A stretch of 64,000 bases of DNA from an uncultured Muribaculaceae bacterium (GTDB lineage Bacteria > Bacteroidota > Bacteroidia > Bacteroidales > Muribaculaceae): the NCBI GenBank assembly GCA_934555895.1, contig CAKTFH010000007.1:1-64000 (forward strand), given 5' to 3'. Under the pieces are notes generated by a model. The model did no database searches, was not told the DNA's origin, and saw only the letters and a list, made by a program, of their open reading frames with translations. Positions 37,260 through 45,770 of this stretch are shown in pieces. Positions within the stretch are counted from its first letter, which is position 1. Each line of letters starts with the position of its first letter. The translations under genes were made by a program, and so were the position numbers.

Positions 37260-39458
37260 ATGAAAAAGAAAAATCTGTTTTTCGTTTGCGCAGCCTCGCT
37301 GGCGATGATTTCATTCAGCGGCTGCTCCGACGATATAAACTACGACGGACTCACCGAGGGTGAGGGCCGCGTGTTTCTCCGCCCGCTGCTCGACAGCGAT
37401 GTGAAGGTAGAGAGCCGGGGCCTCCTCAGCGATCAGGAGCTCCACGAAAGCGCCCTTATCTGGATTTCCAACTCCAAGGGTCTAGTCCGTAAGTATCAAG
37501 GCACAAGTTCGATTCCCACCGGTGGCATCAACCTTGTAAGCGACAACTACGTGGCCGAAGTGTGGGCCGGCGACTCGGTGCCCGCGTCATTCGAGCACCG
37601 TTATTTCAAAGGCCGCGAGAGCTTCGTCGTAAGCGGCGGACGCACCACGCAGGTCGACATCGAGTGCAAGATAGCCAATACAGTAGTGGCGGTGGACTAT
37701 GCCGACGCCATCGACAATGTGCTCACCGACTACACCATGACAGTCAGCCATGTAGCCGGCGAGCTCGTGTATGAGGGCCGCGATACCCGTCTCGGATATT
37801 TCATGCTGAACAGCCGCGACAAGGAGAACAGCAACACCATCACCTATACCCTGGCAGGCACCAAGGTCGACGGCTCAGATTTCACACACACCGGCAAAAT
37901 CGTAGATGCAAAGCCCTCCACAAAATATGTGCTCCATGTGACCCACACCGATCAGGCCGAGGAGGATTTCGGCGCCGCCCTCATCAAAATCACAGTAGAC
38001 GAAAGCATGATAGAAAAGGAAGATGTGATCGAACTCTATGCCGCTCCCTCAATCGAAGCCACCAACTTCGATATCACCAAGCCAATAATCGGCGAGCCTA
38101 TGAAACTCACAGAGAAGAAATTCTGGATAAAGAGCACCAAAGGCTTCAGCCGTCTGGAATTTTCATGCGACGAGTTTTCAACCGCACTTCCTACCCTCGG
38201 AGGCAATGACTTCAACATATTCGGCATGAGCGATGCAGTGAGGTCAACCCTCACACAGGCCGGATTCAGCTTCCAGCATTTCACACATGCCGATGCACAG
38301 ACCGAGGCCGAACGTGATTTTGAAGAGGTGAAAGTGATTCTCTCCGAAAACTTCATGAATCTCTACGGCAAAGGCGAGCACACACTCACCATCACTGCCA
38401 CAGACAATAACGGACGCACCACCACACGCAACATCAGCATCATAGTTTCCGATGCCAAGCTTATGACCGACGAGACCATCGACTATGAGACATGGGCTAC
38501 GAAGGCCACTCTCCACGGCACAGTGATGAAGACCGATGTGGCCAACGTGGGATTTGAATACCGCGAAGCGGGCACTCAGAACTGGACCTTCGTCAGCGCC
38601 AATCTCACCGCTCCCGCCGAGGGTCAGCAGTATTCGGCCACCATCACCGGCCTCAAACCCGGCACCGGATATGAGTATGTGGCCAAATGCGATGATTTCA
38701 CGGCATCAGCCGTGATGACATTCACCACTGAAGCAGCCTCACAGATTCCCAATGCCGGCATGGAGGAGTGGAACACCTCTTCCACCCCATATCTTGTTTA
38801 CGCCGCGGGCGGAGAGATGTGGTGGGATACCGGCAACCATGGTTCCGCAAAGATGAGCAAAAACATCACCGAACCGTCAGGCGACTACAAACATTCCGGA
38901 AATTACTCGGCCAAACTCATAAGCCAGTTCGTAGGCGTAGGCATTGCCGGTAAATTTGCCGCAGGTAACATTTTCCTTGGCAAATATATCCGCACCGATG
39001 TTATGGACGGCGTGCTCGGCTTCGGACGGCCTTTAGCCTCGCGTCCGACAGCACTGAAAGTCTGGGTGAAGTATACTCCGGGTGAGGTAAAATGGTCAAG
39101 CACCGACCTGTTGCCAAAGGGCGAAATGGACCGTGGCAGCATATTTGTGGCTCTTACCGATGCTTCGCGTCAGTCCGACGGCAGCGAACAGTGGCCTGTG
39201 ATTATCCGCACCAAATCATCAGACCGTAAGCTCTTCGACAAGAATGGTTCAAACATCATTGCCTACGGTGAAAAGATCTTCACCGAAGCCACCGCAGGCG
39301 AAGGCATGGTGGAGATAACCATACCTCTCGATTATCGTAAAACTGATGTTTGCGCCTCTGACATAGTCATCACCTGCTCGGCAAGCCAGTATGGCGACTA
39401 CTTCACCGGTGGCGAATCTGTGATGTATGTCGACGACTTCGAGCTCGTTTACGAATAA
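37260..39458 (+). CDS. DUF4493 lipoprotein with FN3-like and PCMD-like domains
   Basis: A 732-residue lipoprotein (FSGCSDDINYDG). It repeats the plan of the first paralogue: DUF4493 (EGEGRVFLRPLLDSDVKV, YVAEVWAGDSVPASFEHRYFKG), the shared beta domain (FWIKSTKGFSRLEFSCDE, about 280-400), an FN3-like domain (ATITGLKPGTGYEYVAKCD) and a PCMD-like C-terminus from IPNAGMEEWN (about 500). Sequence similarity to the first protein is modest outside these landmarks. The operon ends at the terminator 39481-39545. Confidence 0.75.
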   Translation: MKKKNLFFVCAASLAMISFSGCSDDINYDGLTEGEGRVFLRPLLDSDVKVESRGLLSDQELHESALIWISNSKGLVRKYQGTSSIPTGGINLVSDNYVAEVWAGDSVPASFEHRYFKGRESFVVSGGRTTQVDIECKIANTVVAVDYADAIDNVLTDYTMTVSHVAGELVYEGRDTRLGYFMLNSRDKENSNTITYTLAGTKVDGSDFTHTGKIVDAKPSTKYVLHVTHTDQAEEDFGAALIKITVDESMIEKEDVIELYAAPSIEATNFDITKPIIGEPMKLTEKKFWIKSTKGFSRLEFSCDEFSTALPTLGGNDFNIFGMSDAVRSTLTQAGFSFQHFTHADAQTEAERDFEEVKVILSENFMNLYGKGEHTLTITATDNNGRTTTRNISIIVSDAKLMTDETIDYETWATKATLHGTVMKTDVANVGFEYREAGTQNWTFVSANLTAPAEGQQYSATITGLKPGTGYEYVAKCDDFTASAVMTFTTEAASQIPNAGMEEWNTSSTPYLVYAAGGEMWWDTGNHGSAKMSKNITEPSGDYKHSGNYSAKLISQFVGVGIAGKFAAGNIFLGKYIRTDVMDGVLGFGRPLASRPTALKVWVKYTPGEVKWSSTDLLPKGEMDRGSIFVALTDASRQSDGSEQWPVIIRTKSSDRKLFDKNGSNIIAYGEKIFTEATAGEGMVEITIPLDYRKTDVCASDIVITCSASQYGDYFTGGESVMYVDDFELVYE

Positions 39459-39480
39459 GCAGTCTGTCACCATCAAATAG

Positions 39481-39545
39481 GAACCGCTCCCGCAGGGCGC
39501 CGTCAAGGAGCCTTAAGGGAGCGGTTCTGTTTATTGTGCGGATAT
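39481..39545. terminator. terminator between convergent genes
   Basis: GAACCGCTCCC (39481-39491) pairs perfectly with GGGAGCGGTTC (39527-39537), followed by TGTTTATT. It lies between the DUF4493 operon and the convergent glycosidase gene and could serve both. Confidence 0.75.
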
Positions 39546-39548
39546 GTG

Positions 39549-41402
39549 TCAGTCGATGATGAATGTGTGGCTTCCTGCAGGAAGTATGCCGAAATCGAGC
39601 ACTCCCCCTTCGCTGGCCTTCGGCAGCTGAATGGTGCGGCCGTCATGACGGCATTTAAGAGCGCCGGAGGGTACAAGAGATGCCGGAAGCCGCAGCGCCA
39701 CCGGCACAGGAGATGAAAATGCGAGATTAAGGCTGCCATCGTCCTGCGTAAGCTCCATCTCTATGCCACCGCGGATAGTGGGCACACATGCTTTGAAATG
39801 CCCGAGAGTACCCGGCTGAGGAAACAGCTGTGCGATGCGGAAACCGGGCAAAAGAGGTGTGACACCGACGAGGCGACGGGGAATGACATTAGCGGGGACC
39901 GCACCCCAAGCATGGTTCCAGTCCTGATTGGTCTTGTAACGGTCATCCCAGGCTTCAGTGGTGATGGTCGAGCCGGTGGCAATCATATTGTGCCAGCTGC
40001 GGTCGTCGGTGGCAGTGAGCAAATCAAGCGCATAATCGCCCAAGCCGCAGCCATAGAGGGCGTCCATAAGAAACTGTGATGCATACACACTGCAAGCCAT
40101 GCCTCGGCTTCGGATATGCTCTCCCACGAGAGCACGCTCCGACGGGCTGTCGATTATGCCGAAGGCTACGGGAAATATCGAGGCATGCAGCGAGGCATGG
40201 CGAGTGTCGCTGATGAGTCCGTCGGCAAACCGGTGGTTTTCATTGTCATAAAAAGCCTCCATGAAACGGTGTCTGAGGGCACCGGCATCGGCCCGCAACT
40301 CCTCGGCTACCGCATGACGCCCGATAGCATCAGCCATCTTTGCCATCACCACCAGCGCACGGTAATGATAGGCATTTACCACAGAATTATAGGGCGTGAA
40401 TTCAAAACCGTCCGACTCGCCCGGCACATCCCATATGTTCTCGCCTTTTTTCGTACGCGGCCAGTCTACAATGTCACGGATAGGCTCTTTGCGGCCTATC
40501 GATGCCATAAACTCCGGCGTCTGCTGCGCTATAGTAGTGGAGATAAGCCCTTCGGAAGTGCGCATAGGCAACAGAAGGTTTGCTTTCAGACGGTCGAAAT
40601 AACGCGAAATCAAAGTAGTATCTCCAGTGTACATGTAGTCTTCATAGGCTATCAGCGGCATGCAGAGCATCCACTCAGTGGGCCATGTGGGATGAAGAAG
40701 CAGATGCTCGAAGGTGGCCCGCGCCATGCCGTAGGAGGCGTCGGTACCGTAATGGCACAGCTGATTGATTAAAGCATCGGCCTCATAGGGGATGCGCTCG
40801 CGGTCGCCGTCGACATACAGCCCAGTGAATGATGTGGCCTTGATGGAATATTTGCAAAGCTCCCAAACGGCGTTGAGCACAGAATCGGATGATTCAAACG
40901 CCGATGCGCTGTCATCGAACGGATAATGCACCATCTGCCGGCTTACTCCGCTTATTGCGGTGATGGCAGCATTTGGTTCTATCTCGCAATAACGAAACGG
41001 AAGCACCTCACCGATATCTTCCGGCATTTTTATGGCATCGGGCCCGGTATTTCGCCCGTCAGGTGCGATAACCGGAGTGTAACTGTGCGTACCTGCAGTC
41101 ACCGGGATGCGGATGAGGCGGTAACGCACCGATGATGCCGGGCGGCGAAGCACACGGCCCGCGGAGTCGAGACGCTCGCCCAGATGCAGAGTTATGGTAT
41201 CGGGGCGCGATGCATTCACCGTAAGCGAAATCTGCGCGAAGGCATCGCGGCCGAAATCGGCCATTGTCGAGCCGTCGGGCAAAGTGGATGTGGCTTGAGG
41301 TGTCTGGGTGGTTTTCTGCAGGGGCAGCAAAGGGAATGGTTCGGAAGCGGCCGCTATGAGGCTGAACAGAAGCCCCACTATGGCACTGATGAGAGTTTTC
41401 AT
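39549..41402 (-). CDS. alpha-L-rhamnosidase-like glycosidase (GH78-type)
   Basis: A 617-residue exported enzyme (signal peptide MKTLISAIVGLLFSLIAAA). The N-terminal part holds a small beta domain (ITLHLGERLDSAGRVL). The catalytic six-hairpin barrel starts near 210 with the GH78-like motif YVDGDRERIPYEAD, followed by GRKEPIRDIVDWPR and NSVVNAYHYRALVVMA. The C-terminal beta domain contains PVALRLPASLVPSGALKCRHDGR. It probably removes alpha-L-rhamnose from plant or host glycans, but the six-hairpin fold has many activities. The start at 41402 is chosen for the signal peptide. The upstream extension overlaps aspS. Confidence 0.8.
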   Translation of the reverse strand: MKTLISAIVGLLFSLIAAASEPFPLLPLQKTTQTPQATSTLPDGSTMADFGRDAFAQISLTVNASRPDTITLHLGERLDSAGRVLRRPASSVRYRLIRIPVTAGTHSYTPVIAPDGRNTGPDAIKMPEDIGEVLPFRYCEIEPNAAITAISGVSRQMVHYPFDDSASAFESSDSVLNAVWELCKYSIKATSFTGLYVDGDRERIPYEADALINQLCHYGTDASYGMARATFEHLLLHPTWPTEWMLCMPLIAYEDYMYTGDTTLISRYFDRLKANLLLPMRTSEGLISTTIAQQTPEFMASIGRKEPIRDIVDWPRTKKGENIWDVPGESDGFEFTPYNSVVNAYHYRALVVMAKMADAIGRHAVAEELRADAGALRHRFMEAFYDNENHRFADGLISDTRHASLHASIFPVAFGIIDSPSERALVGEHIRSRGMACSVYASQFLMDALYGCGLGDYALDLLTATDDRSWHNMIATGSTITTEAWDDRYKTNQDWNHAWGAVPANVIPRRLVGVTPLLPGFRIAQLFPQPGTLGHFKACVPTIRGGIEMELTQDDGSLNLAFSSPVPVALRLPASLVPSGALKCRHDGRTIQLPKASEGGVLDFGILPAGSHTFIID

Positions 41403-41426
41403 GACGAATATGGGTTGTTGATGTGG

Positions 41427-41434
41427 CAAATATA
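41427..41434 (-). promoter_or_regulatory. -7 box of the glycosidase gene
   Basis: TATATTTG on the minus strand, 25 bases before the start codon. No -33 box is visible. Confidence 0.5.
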
Positions 41435-41456
41435 GTGCTTTTTCCGAAAAAAATAG

Positions 41457-41464
41457 TAATTTTG
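41457..41464 (+). promoter_or_regulatory. -7 box of aspS
   Basis: TAATTTTG, 42 bases before the aspS ATG. The -33 region is only T-rich. It lies within 23 bases of the divergent glycosidase box. Confidence 0.55.
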
Positions 41465-41505
41465 CGGTTGCGCTCACGTAGCGCATAATCATTATCGATA
41501 GATAT

Positions 41506-43269
41506 ATGTATAGAACCAACACCTGCGGAGAGCTCCGCATATCTGATGCAGGCAGGGATGTCACCCTGTCCGGATGGGTGCAGCGTGTGCGCAAGATGGG
41601 CGGCATGACCTTCCTTGATTTGCGCGACCGCTACGGTATAACCCAAATAGTGTTCAACAACGACACCGACGCAGCGCTGTGCGAGAAGGCCAATCACCTG
41701 GGACGTGAATTTGTGGTGCAGGTAAAGGGCAAGGTTGCCGAACGCACTTCCAAGAACCCCAATCTGCCTACAGGCGATATAGAGATAATAGCCGAGAGCC
41801 TCAATGTGCTCAACGCCTCGGAGGTTCCCCCCTTCACCATTGAGGATGAAAGCGACGGCGGCGACGACATCCGCATGAAATACCGCTACCTCGACCTGCG
41901 CCGCAACCCCGTGCGCCGCAACCTCGAGTTGCGTCACCGCATGACCATGGAGACACGCCGCTACCTCGACTCGAAAGGCTTCCTCGAAATAGAGACCCCC
42001 ATGCTTGTGGGCTCCACTCCCGAAGGCGCACGCGACTTCGTGGTGCCCTCGCGCATGAATCCCGGATGCTTCTACGCTCTGCCACAGTCGCCCCAGACCC
42101 TAAAGCAGCTGCTGATGGTGTCGGGCATGGACCGCTACTTCCAGATTGTGAAATGCTTCCGCGACGAAGACCTCCGCGCTGACCGTCAGCCTGAGTTCAC
42201 CCAGATTGACTGCGAGATGAGCTTCGTTGAGCAGGAAGATGTGATAAACCTCTTCGAGGGTATGGCCAAACATCTGTTCCGCGAGCTTCGCGGAGTGGAG
42301 CTTACCGAGCCGTTCCCCCGCATGACATGGCACGACGCCATGAAATATTACGGCAGCGACAAACCCGACCTGCGCTTCGGCATGAAATTCGTCGAGCTCA
42401 TGGATATAATGAAGGGCTCTGGCTTCTCGGTGTTCGACAACGCGGCCTACATCGGCGGCATCTGCGCCAAGGGAGCCGCAGGCTACACCCGCAAGCAGCT
42501 CGACCAGCTCACCGAATTTGTGAAGCGTCCGCAGATTGGCGCCAAGGGCATGGTCTACGCCCGTGTGGAGCCCGACGGCACAGTGAAATCGTCGGTCGAC
42601 AAATTCTACAGCCAGGAGACCCTGCAGAAGATGAAAGAGGCCTTCGGCGCCGAGCCGGGCGACCTCATCCTCATACTCAGCGGCGACGACGCCATGAAGA
42701 CCCGCAAGCAGCTCAACGAGCTGCGTCTGGAGATGGGCACACGCCTCGGCCTGAGAGACAAGAACAAATTCGCCTGCCTCTGGGTGGTTGATTTTCCAAT
42801 GTTCGAGTGGAGCGACGAGGAACAGCGCCTCATGGCCATGCATCACCCGTTCACACATCCCAAAGACGAGGATATACCACTGCTCGACACCAAGCCCGAA
42901 GATGTGCGTGCAGATGCCTACGACATGGTAGTGAACGGTGTCGAAGTAGGCGGAGGCTCAATCCGTATCCACGACAGCGAACTGCAGGCGAAGATGTTTG
43001 AGATACTCGGTTTCACACCCGAGAAAGCTCAGGAGCAGTTCGGCTTCCTGATGAATGCCTTCAAATATGGCGCGCCCCCTCACGGAGGTCTGGCCTATGG
43101 CCTCGACCGCTGGGTATCGCTCTTCGCAGGTCTCGACAGCATCCGCGACTGCATCGCCTTCCCGAAAAACAACTCAGGCCGCGATGTGATGCTCGACGCT
43201 CCCGCGCCCCTCGACCAGAAACAGCTCGACGAGCTTGAGCTGCAGCTTGCTCCCGCAGCAGAGAAATAA
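41506..43269 (+). CDS. aspS: aspartate--tRNA ligase
   Basis: A 587-residue bacterial-type AspRS. The N-terminal OB-fold anticodon domain ([22 protein letters not shown]) precedes class II motif 2 ([24 protein letters not shown]) and motif 3 ([18 protein letters not shown]). The GAD insertion domain of bacterial enzymes occupies about 290-420 ([23 protein letters not shown]). It charges tRNA-Asp. Followed by a strong terminator. Confidence 0.97.
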   Translation: MYRTNTCGELRISDAGRDVTLSGWVQRVRKMGGMTFLDLRDRYGITQIVFNNDTDAALCEKANHLGREFVVQVKGKVAERTSKNPNLPTGDIEIIAESLNVLNASEVPPFTIEDESDGGDDIRMKYRYLDLRRNPVRRNLELRHRMTMETRRYLDSKGFLEIETPMLVGSTPEGARDFVVPSRMNPGCFYALPQSPQTLKQLLMVSGMDRYFQIVKCFRDEDLRADRQPEFTQIDCEMSFVEQEDVINLFEGMAKHLFRELRGVELTEPFPRMTWHDAMKYYGSDKPDLRFGMKFVELMDIMKGSGFSVFDNAAYIGGICAKGAAGYTRKQLDQLTEFVKRPQIGAKGMVYARVEPDGTVKSSVDKFYSQETLQKMKEAFGAEPGDLILILSGDDAMKTRKQLNELRLEMGTRLGLRDKNKFACLWVVDFPMFEWSDEEQRLMAMHHPFTHPKDEDIPLLDTKPEDVRADAYDMVVNGVEVGGGSIRIHDSELQAKMFEILGFTPEKAQEQFGFLMNAFKYGAPPHGGLAYGLDRWVSLFAGLDSIRDCIAFPKNNSGRDVMLDAPAPLDQKQLDELELQLAPAAEK

Positions 43270-43313
43270 AGGGTAGCAGACACGCCATCTGCTTAAAACG
43301 AATAATGATGAGC

Positions 43314-43355
43314 CGGGAGGCCGCGACGACTGGGCCGCGGTCTCCCGATTTATTT
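43314..43355 (+). terminator. terminator of aspS
   Basis: CGGGAGGCCGCG (43314-43325) and CGCGGTCTCCCG (43336-43347) pair with one G-T, followed by ATTTATTTT. Confidence 0.8.
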
Positions 43356-43369
43356 TATCGGAAAGACTT

Positions 43370-44155
43370 ATGAAGATAAAAGAGATAATCGACGAAATAG
43401 AGCGTTTCGCGCCTCCGTCGCTGCAGGAGAGCTACGACAACACCGGTTACCAGTGCGGCGACCCGGAAGCTGAGGCCACCGGCGCCCTGCTTTGCGTGGA
43501 TGTCACCGAGGATGTGCTCCGCGAAGCTTCGGAAGCCGGATTCAATCTTGTGATATCGCACCATCCGTTGCTGTTCCGCGGTGTAAAGTCGGTGATAGGA
43601 CGCAACCGTCCTGAGCGCGCTCTGGCCGAGGCCATACGCCGCGGCATCACGGTGTATTCCTCGCACACCGCCACCGACAGCACCCGGGGCGGGGTGTCGG
43701 CACGCATGGCCAGGCTTTTGGGGCTAAAGAATGTAATCGTGCTGGCACCTACATCACCCGGTGCGGAAACCGGTCTTGGAGCCGTGGGCGATCTACCTGA
43801 ACCCGTAGCGGCCGCTGATTTCGCCGCGATGGTGAAGGAGGCCTTCGGGTGCAGTGTGCTACGTGCGTCACATCCGGCAGAGGGGCTCACGGTAAAGCGC
43901 GTGGCGCTCTGCGGCGGATCGGCCGCAGAGTTCGTGCCCGACGCAATAGCGCAGGGGGCACAGGTTTATGTGACAGCCGACTGCAAGCTCAACGAGTTTC
44001 TCGACCACACCTCCGACATATGGCTCATAGATGCGGGGCATTATGAAACGGAGCAGTGCACAAAACAGATTTTTTTCGAGATTATAAGCGAAAAATTTCC
44101 TAACTTTGCACTCCGATATGCGTCGTCCGATCGCAATCCCGTATTATATCTCTGA
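43370..44155 (+). CDS. Nif3-like dinuclear metal-centre protein
   Basis: A 261-residue member of the Nif3/YbgI family, hexameric proteins with a two-metal site. It shows ESYDNTGYQCGDPE, LVISHHPLLFRGVKSV (metal-binding His pair), SSHTATDSTRGGVSARMA and a C-terminal DAGHYETEQ. The length is the short form without the extra insert found in many Bacteroidota homologues. Family function is unresolved (GTP cyclohydrolase type 1-like fold). Downstream gene 56 bases away has its own -7 box inside the 3' end of this one. Confidence 0.88.
   Translation: MKIKEIIDEIERFAPPSLQESYDNTGYQCGDPEAEATGALLCVDVTEDVLREASEAGFNLVISHHPLLFRGVKSVIGRNRPERALAEAIRRGITVYSSHTATDSTRGGVSARMARLLGLKNVIVLAPTSPGAETGLGAVGDLPEPVAAADFAAMVKEAFGCSVLRASHPAEGLTVKRVALCGGSAAEFVPDAIAQGAQVYVTADCKLNEFLDHTSDIWLIDAGHYETEQCTKQIFFEIISEKFPNFALRYASSDRNPVLYL
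44101..44108 (+). promoter_or_regulatory. -7 box upstream of the zinc-ribbon gene
   Basis: TAACTTTG fits TAnnTTTG and lies within the end of the Nif3-like gene, 104 bases before the next ATG. A T-rich run sits near the -33 position. Confidence 0.5.
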
Positions 44156-44211
44156 CATACAGCACGCTGTGGCTATACAAGCCTCAGCGCTCAACTAATA
44201 AATGTAAGCAA

Positions 44212-44982
44212 ATGGCTACCGAAAAAGTAAAATCAGAAACACAGAGCGTGGAGACCCGTCTGCGCTCGCTCTATGAGCTCCAGAGCATCCTTACTGAAAT
44301 CGACCGCATCAAAATCATCCGCGGCGAGCTTCCCCTCGAAGTGAAAGACCTTGAAGACAACCTCGAAGGCCTGCACACACGCATCAACAATCTCACTGCT
44401 GACATTGATGACCTCAACGGCCGTCTTGCTCAGGAAAAGAATAAAATCGGCGAAGCACAGAGCAAAATCGCACGTTACAAAGAGCAGCTCGACAATGTGA
44501 GAAACAACCGCGAATTTGACCTTCTCTCGAAAGAGGTTGAATTCCAGACACTCGAAATCGAACTCTGCGAAAAGCACATCAATGAGTTCTCACGCCAGAT
44601 AGAGAACAAATCGGCCGAAATCGCCTCCACCAAAGAAAAAATCACCGACACAGAGCACATTCTGTCGGAAAAAAAGACCGAGCTCAACGAAATCGTAACC
44701 GAAACCCGTCAGGACGAGGAGCGTCTCCGTCAGCAGGCCAAAGACCTTGAAGCTCACATCGACGACGAGCGCACCCTCGCCGCTTTCAAACGCATCCGCA
44801 AGAACGCCCGCAACGGCCTCGGCCTCGTTTGTATCTCCCGTAACGCCTGCGGCGGCTGCTTCAACCGCATACCGCCTCAGAAGCAGCTCGAAATCCGCAT
44901 GCATAAGAAGATTATCGTGTGCGAATACTGCGGCCGCATCATCATCGATCCCGAAATCGCCGGGATAACCGAGGATAAATAA
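44212..44982 (+). CDS. coiled-coil protein with C4 zinc ribbon
   Basis: A 256-residue protein. Residues about 10-180 are long coiled-coil heptads (LEDNLEGLHTRINNLTADIDDLNGRLAQEKNKI). The C-terminus holds a four-cysteine zinc ribbon (NACGGCFNRIPPQKQ ... IIVCEYCGRIIIDPE). This matches the DUF164/CT398 type, implicated in other bacteria in protein-protein scaffolding for secretion or RNA binding (family knowledge). In Bacteroidales it regularly follows the Nif3-like gene. The true role is unknown. Confidence 0.88.
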   Translation: MATEKVKSETQSVETRLRSLYELQSILTEIDRIKIIRGELPLEVKDLEDNLEGLHTRINNLTADIDDLNGRLAQEKNKIGEAQSKIARYKEQLDNVRNNREFDLLSKEVEFQTLEIELCEKHINEFSRQIENKSAEIASTKEKITDTEHILSEKKTELNEIVTETRQDEERLRQQAKDLEAHIDDERTLAAFKRIRKNARNGLGLVCISRNACGGCFNRIPPQKQLEIRMHKKIIVCEYCGRIIIDPEIAGITEDK

Positions 44983-45162
44983 ATCCTCATGCTGCCACAC
45001 CGGCAGCACACCCACCTCCGAGCAGCCTTGCAGCCGGCAAAAGCCCGGCATGCCGATGTAGCGCATCCATATCATGCGCACCATGCACAGCTACGCGAGA
45101 AGCCGCTTCCGAGGAAAATTGCGCCCGTCTGACGGTGCAAGCCTTGCTTACATTATTTTCTA

Positions 45163-45247
45163 CAGTTGCCCGATGGCCCGGATTCCCCTCCGCACCACCG
45201 GGCAACTGCTGTTCTGAGCTTTTCCGAGCTTTTCTTGAGCTTTTTTT
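45163..45247 (+). terminator. stem-loop followed by GAGCTTTT repeats
   Basis: A perfect 10-base stem (arms 45163-45172 and 45199-45208) is followed by GAGCTTTT at 45216, 45226 and 45237 and a long T run. It may be the terminator of the zinc-ribbon gene, or the left boundary of the transposase unit. The repeat spacing of 10-11 bases equals one helical turn. Confidence 0.45.
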
Positions 45248-45299
45248 GTTTTTTCTTCCTCATCATCCTCCAATTTCCAATATGCTTGAAAAAAATTTG

Positions 45300-45307
45300 T
45301 ATCTTTG
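45300..45307 (+). promoter_or_regulatory. -7 box of the transposase gene
   Basis: TATCTTTG fits TAnnTTTG. Predicted transcript start is near 45314, exactly at the base of the hairpin 45315-45379. Confidence 0.55.
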
Positions 45308-45314
45308 AAGTGCG

Positions 45315-45379
45315 CTTCGGCTGCCGCCTCAGCCCGGCAATAGGCGCCCTCTCTTCCAGTTCTGAGGCGCCAGCCGAAG
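45315..45379 (+). other. REP-like hairpin at the 5' end of the transposase transcript
   Basis: An 18-base arm starting CTTCGGCTG (45315-45332) pairs with 45362-45379 in 17 of 18 positions. The 29-base loop contains further GGCGCC sequence. Transcript start and stem base coincide, so the mRNA would begin with the hairpin. Confidence 0.65.
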
Positions 45380-45455
45380 GGGAAAAGGCCGAAAGCGAAA
45401 AGCGGCAGCAAAAGCAGCCAAGAAAAGAAAAAGCAACCCTCCTAAGCTCCCCAAG

Positions 45456-45770
45456 ATGCAAAAAGACGGCTCCACCGGCTTTCCTTCCTACCACCCTCTC
45501 CCCTCTTTCATGGAAGGCAAAGGGCCGGAGCCTTCGGTGGGAGCCAAAAAGCACCCCAAGCGCGCCTTCTTCCACGACTACTGCTCTCCCGGCTATTATC
45601 TCATAACCGCTACCACCCTCCCCGGCTCTCCGCGCCTTTCAGAAATCCCGGCCCTTGATTCCCGGGAAATAAAAAGAAATAAAAAAAGGAGAGATGATTC
45701 TCCCCGAACTTACCCCATTGGGCAAAATAATCAAAGACGAGATTCTGGCCATCCCGGTCCATCATCCTGA
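45456..45770 (+). CDS. N-terminal part of REP-associated transposase, out of frame with the rest
   Basis: A 104-codon frame containing AKKHPKRAFFHDYCSPGYYLITATT (about 30-54), which matches the beginning of IS200-like/REP-associated tyrosine transposases. After about codon 72 (LDSREIK) the transposase reading continues in another frame (45694 onward), and this frame then reads unrelated sequence. ATG codons at 45456 or 45510 could start it. The shift lies in or near an A-rich stretch ending in seven A (45681-45687). Confidence 0.6.
   Translation: MQKDGSTGFPSYHPLPSFMEGKGPEPSVGAKKHPKRAFFHDYCSPGYYLITATTLPGSPRLSEIPALDSREIKRNKKRRDDSPRTYPIGQNNQRRDSGHPGPSS

Larger units (their letters stand above)
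44983..45455. other. hairpin-rich DNA upstream of the transposase
   Basis: No gene is supported, and a frame at 45166-45606 overlaps structured DNA and is not protein-like. It holds a short stem TGCTGCC/GGCAGCA (44990-45008), a perfect 10-base stem CAGTTGCCCG/CGGGCAACTG (45163-45172 and 45199-45208), three copies of GAGCTTTT (45216-45247), a -7 box (45300-45307) and the large hairpin 45315-45379. Confidence 0.6.

Noticed and set aside
45166..45606. 146-codon frame upstream of the transposase
   Set aside because: It covers the hairpins, the GAGCTTTT repeats and the promoter, so the Phe/Ser-rich start is a result of T-rich non-coding DNA.
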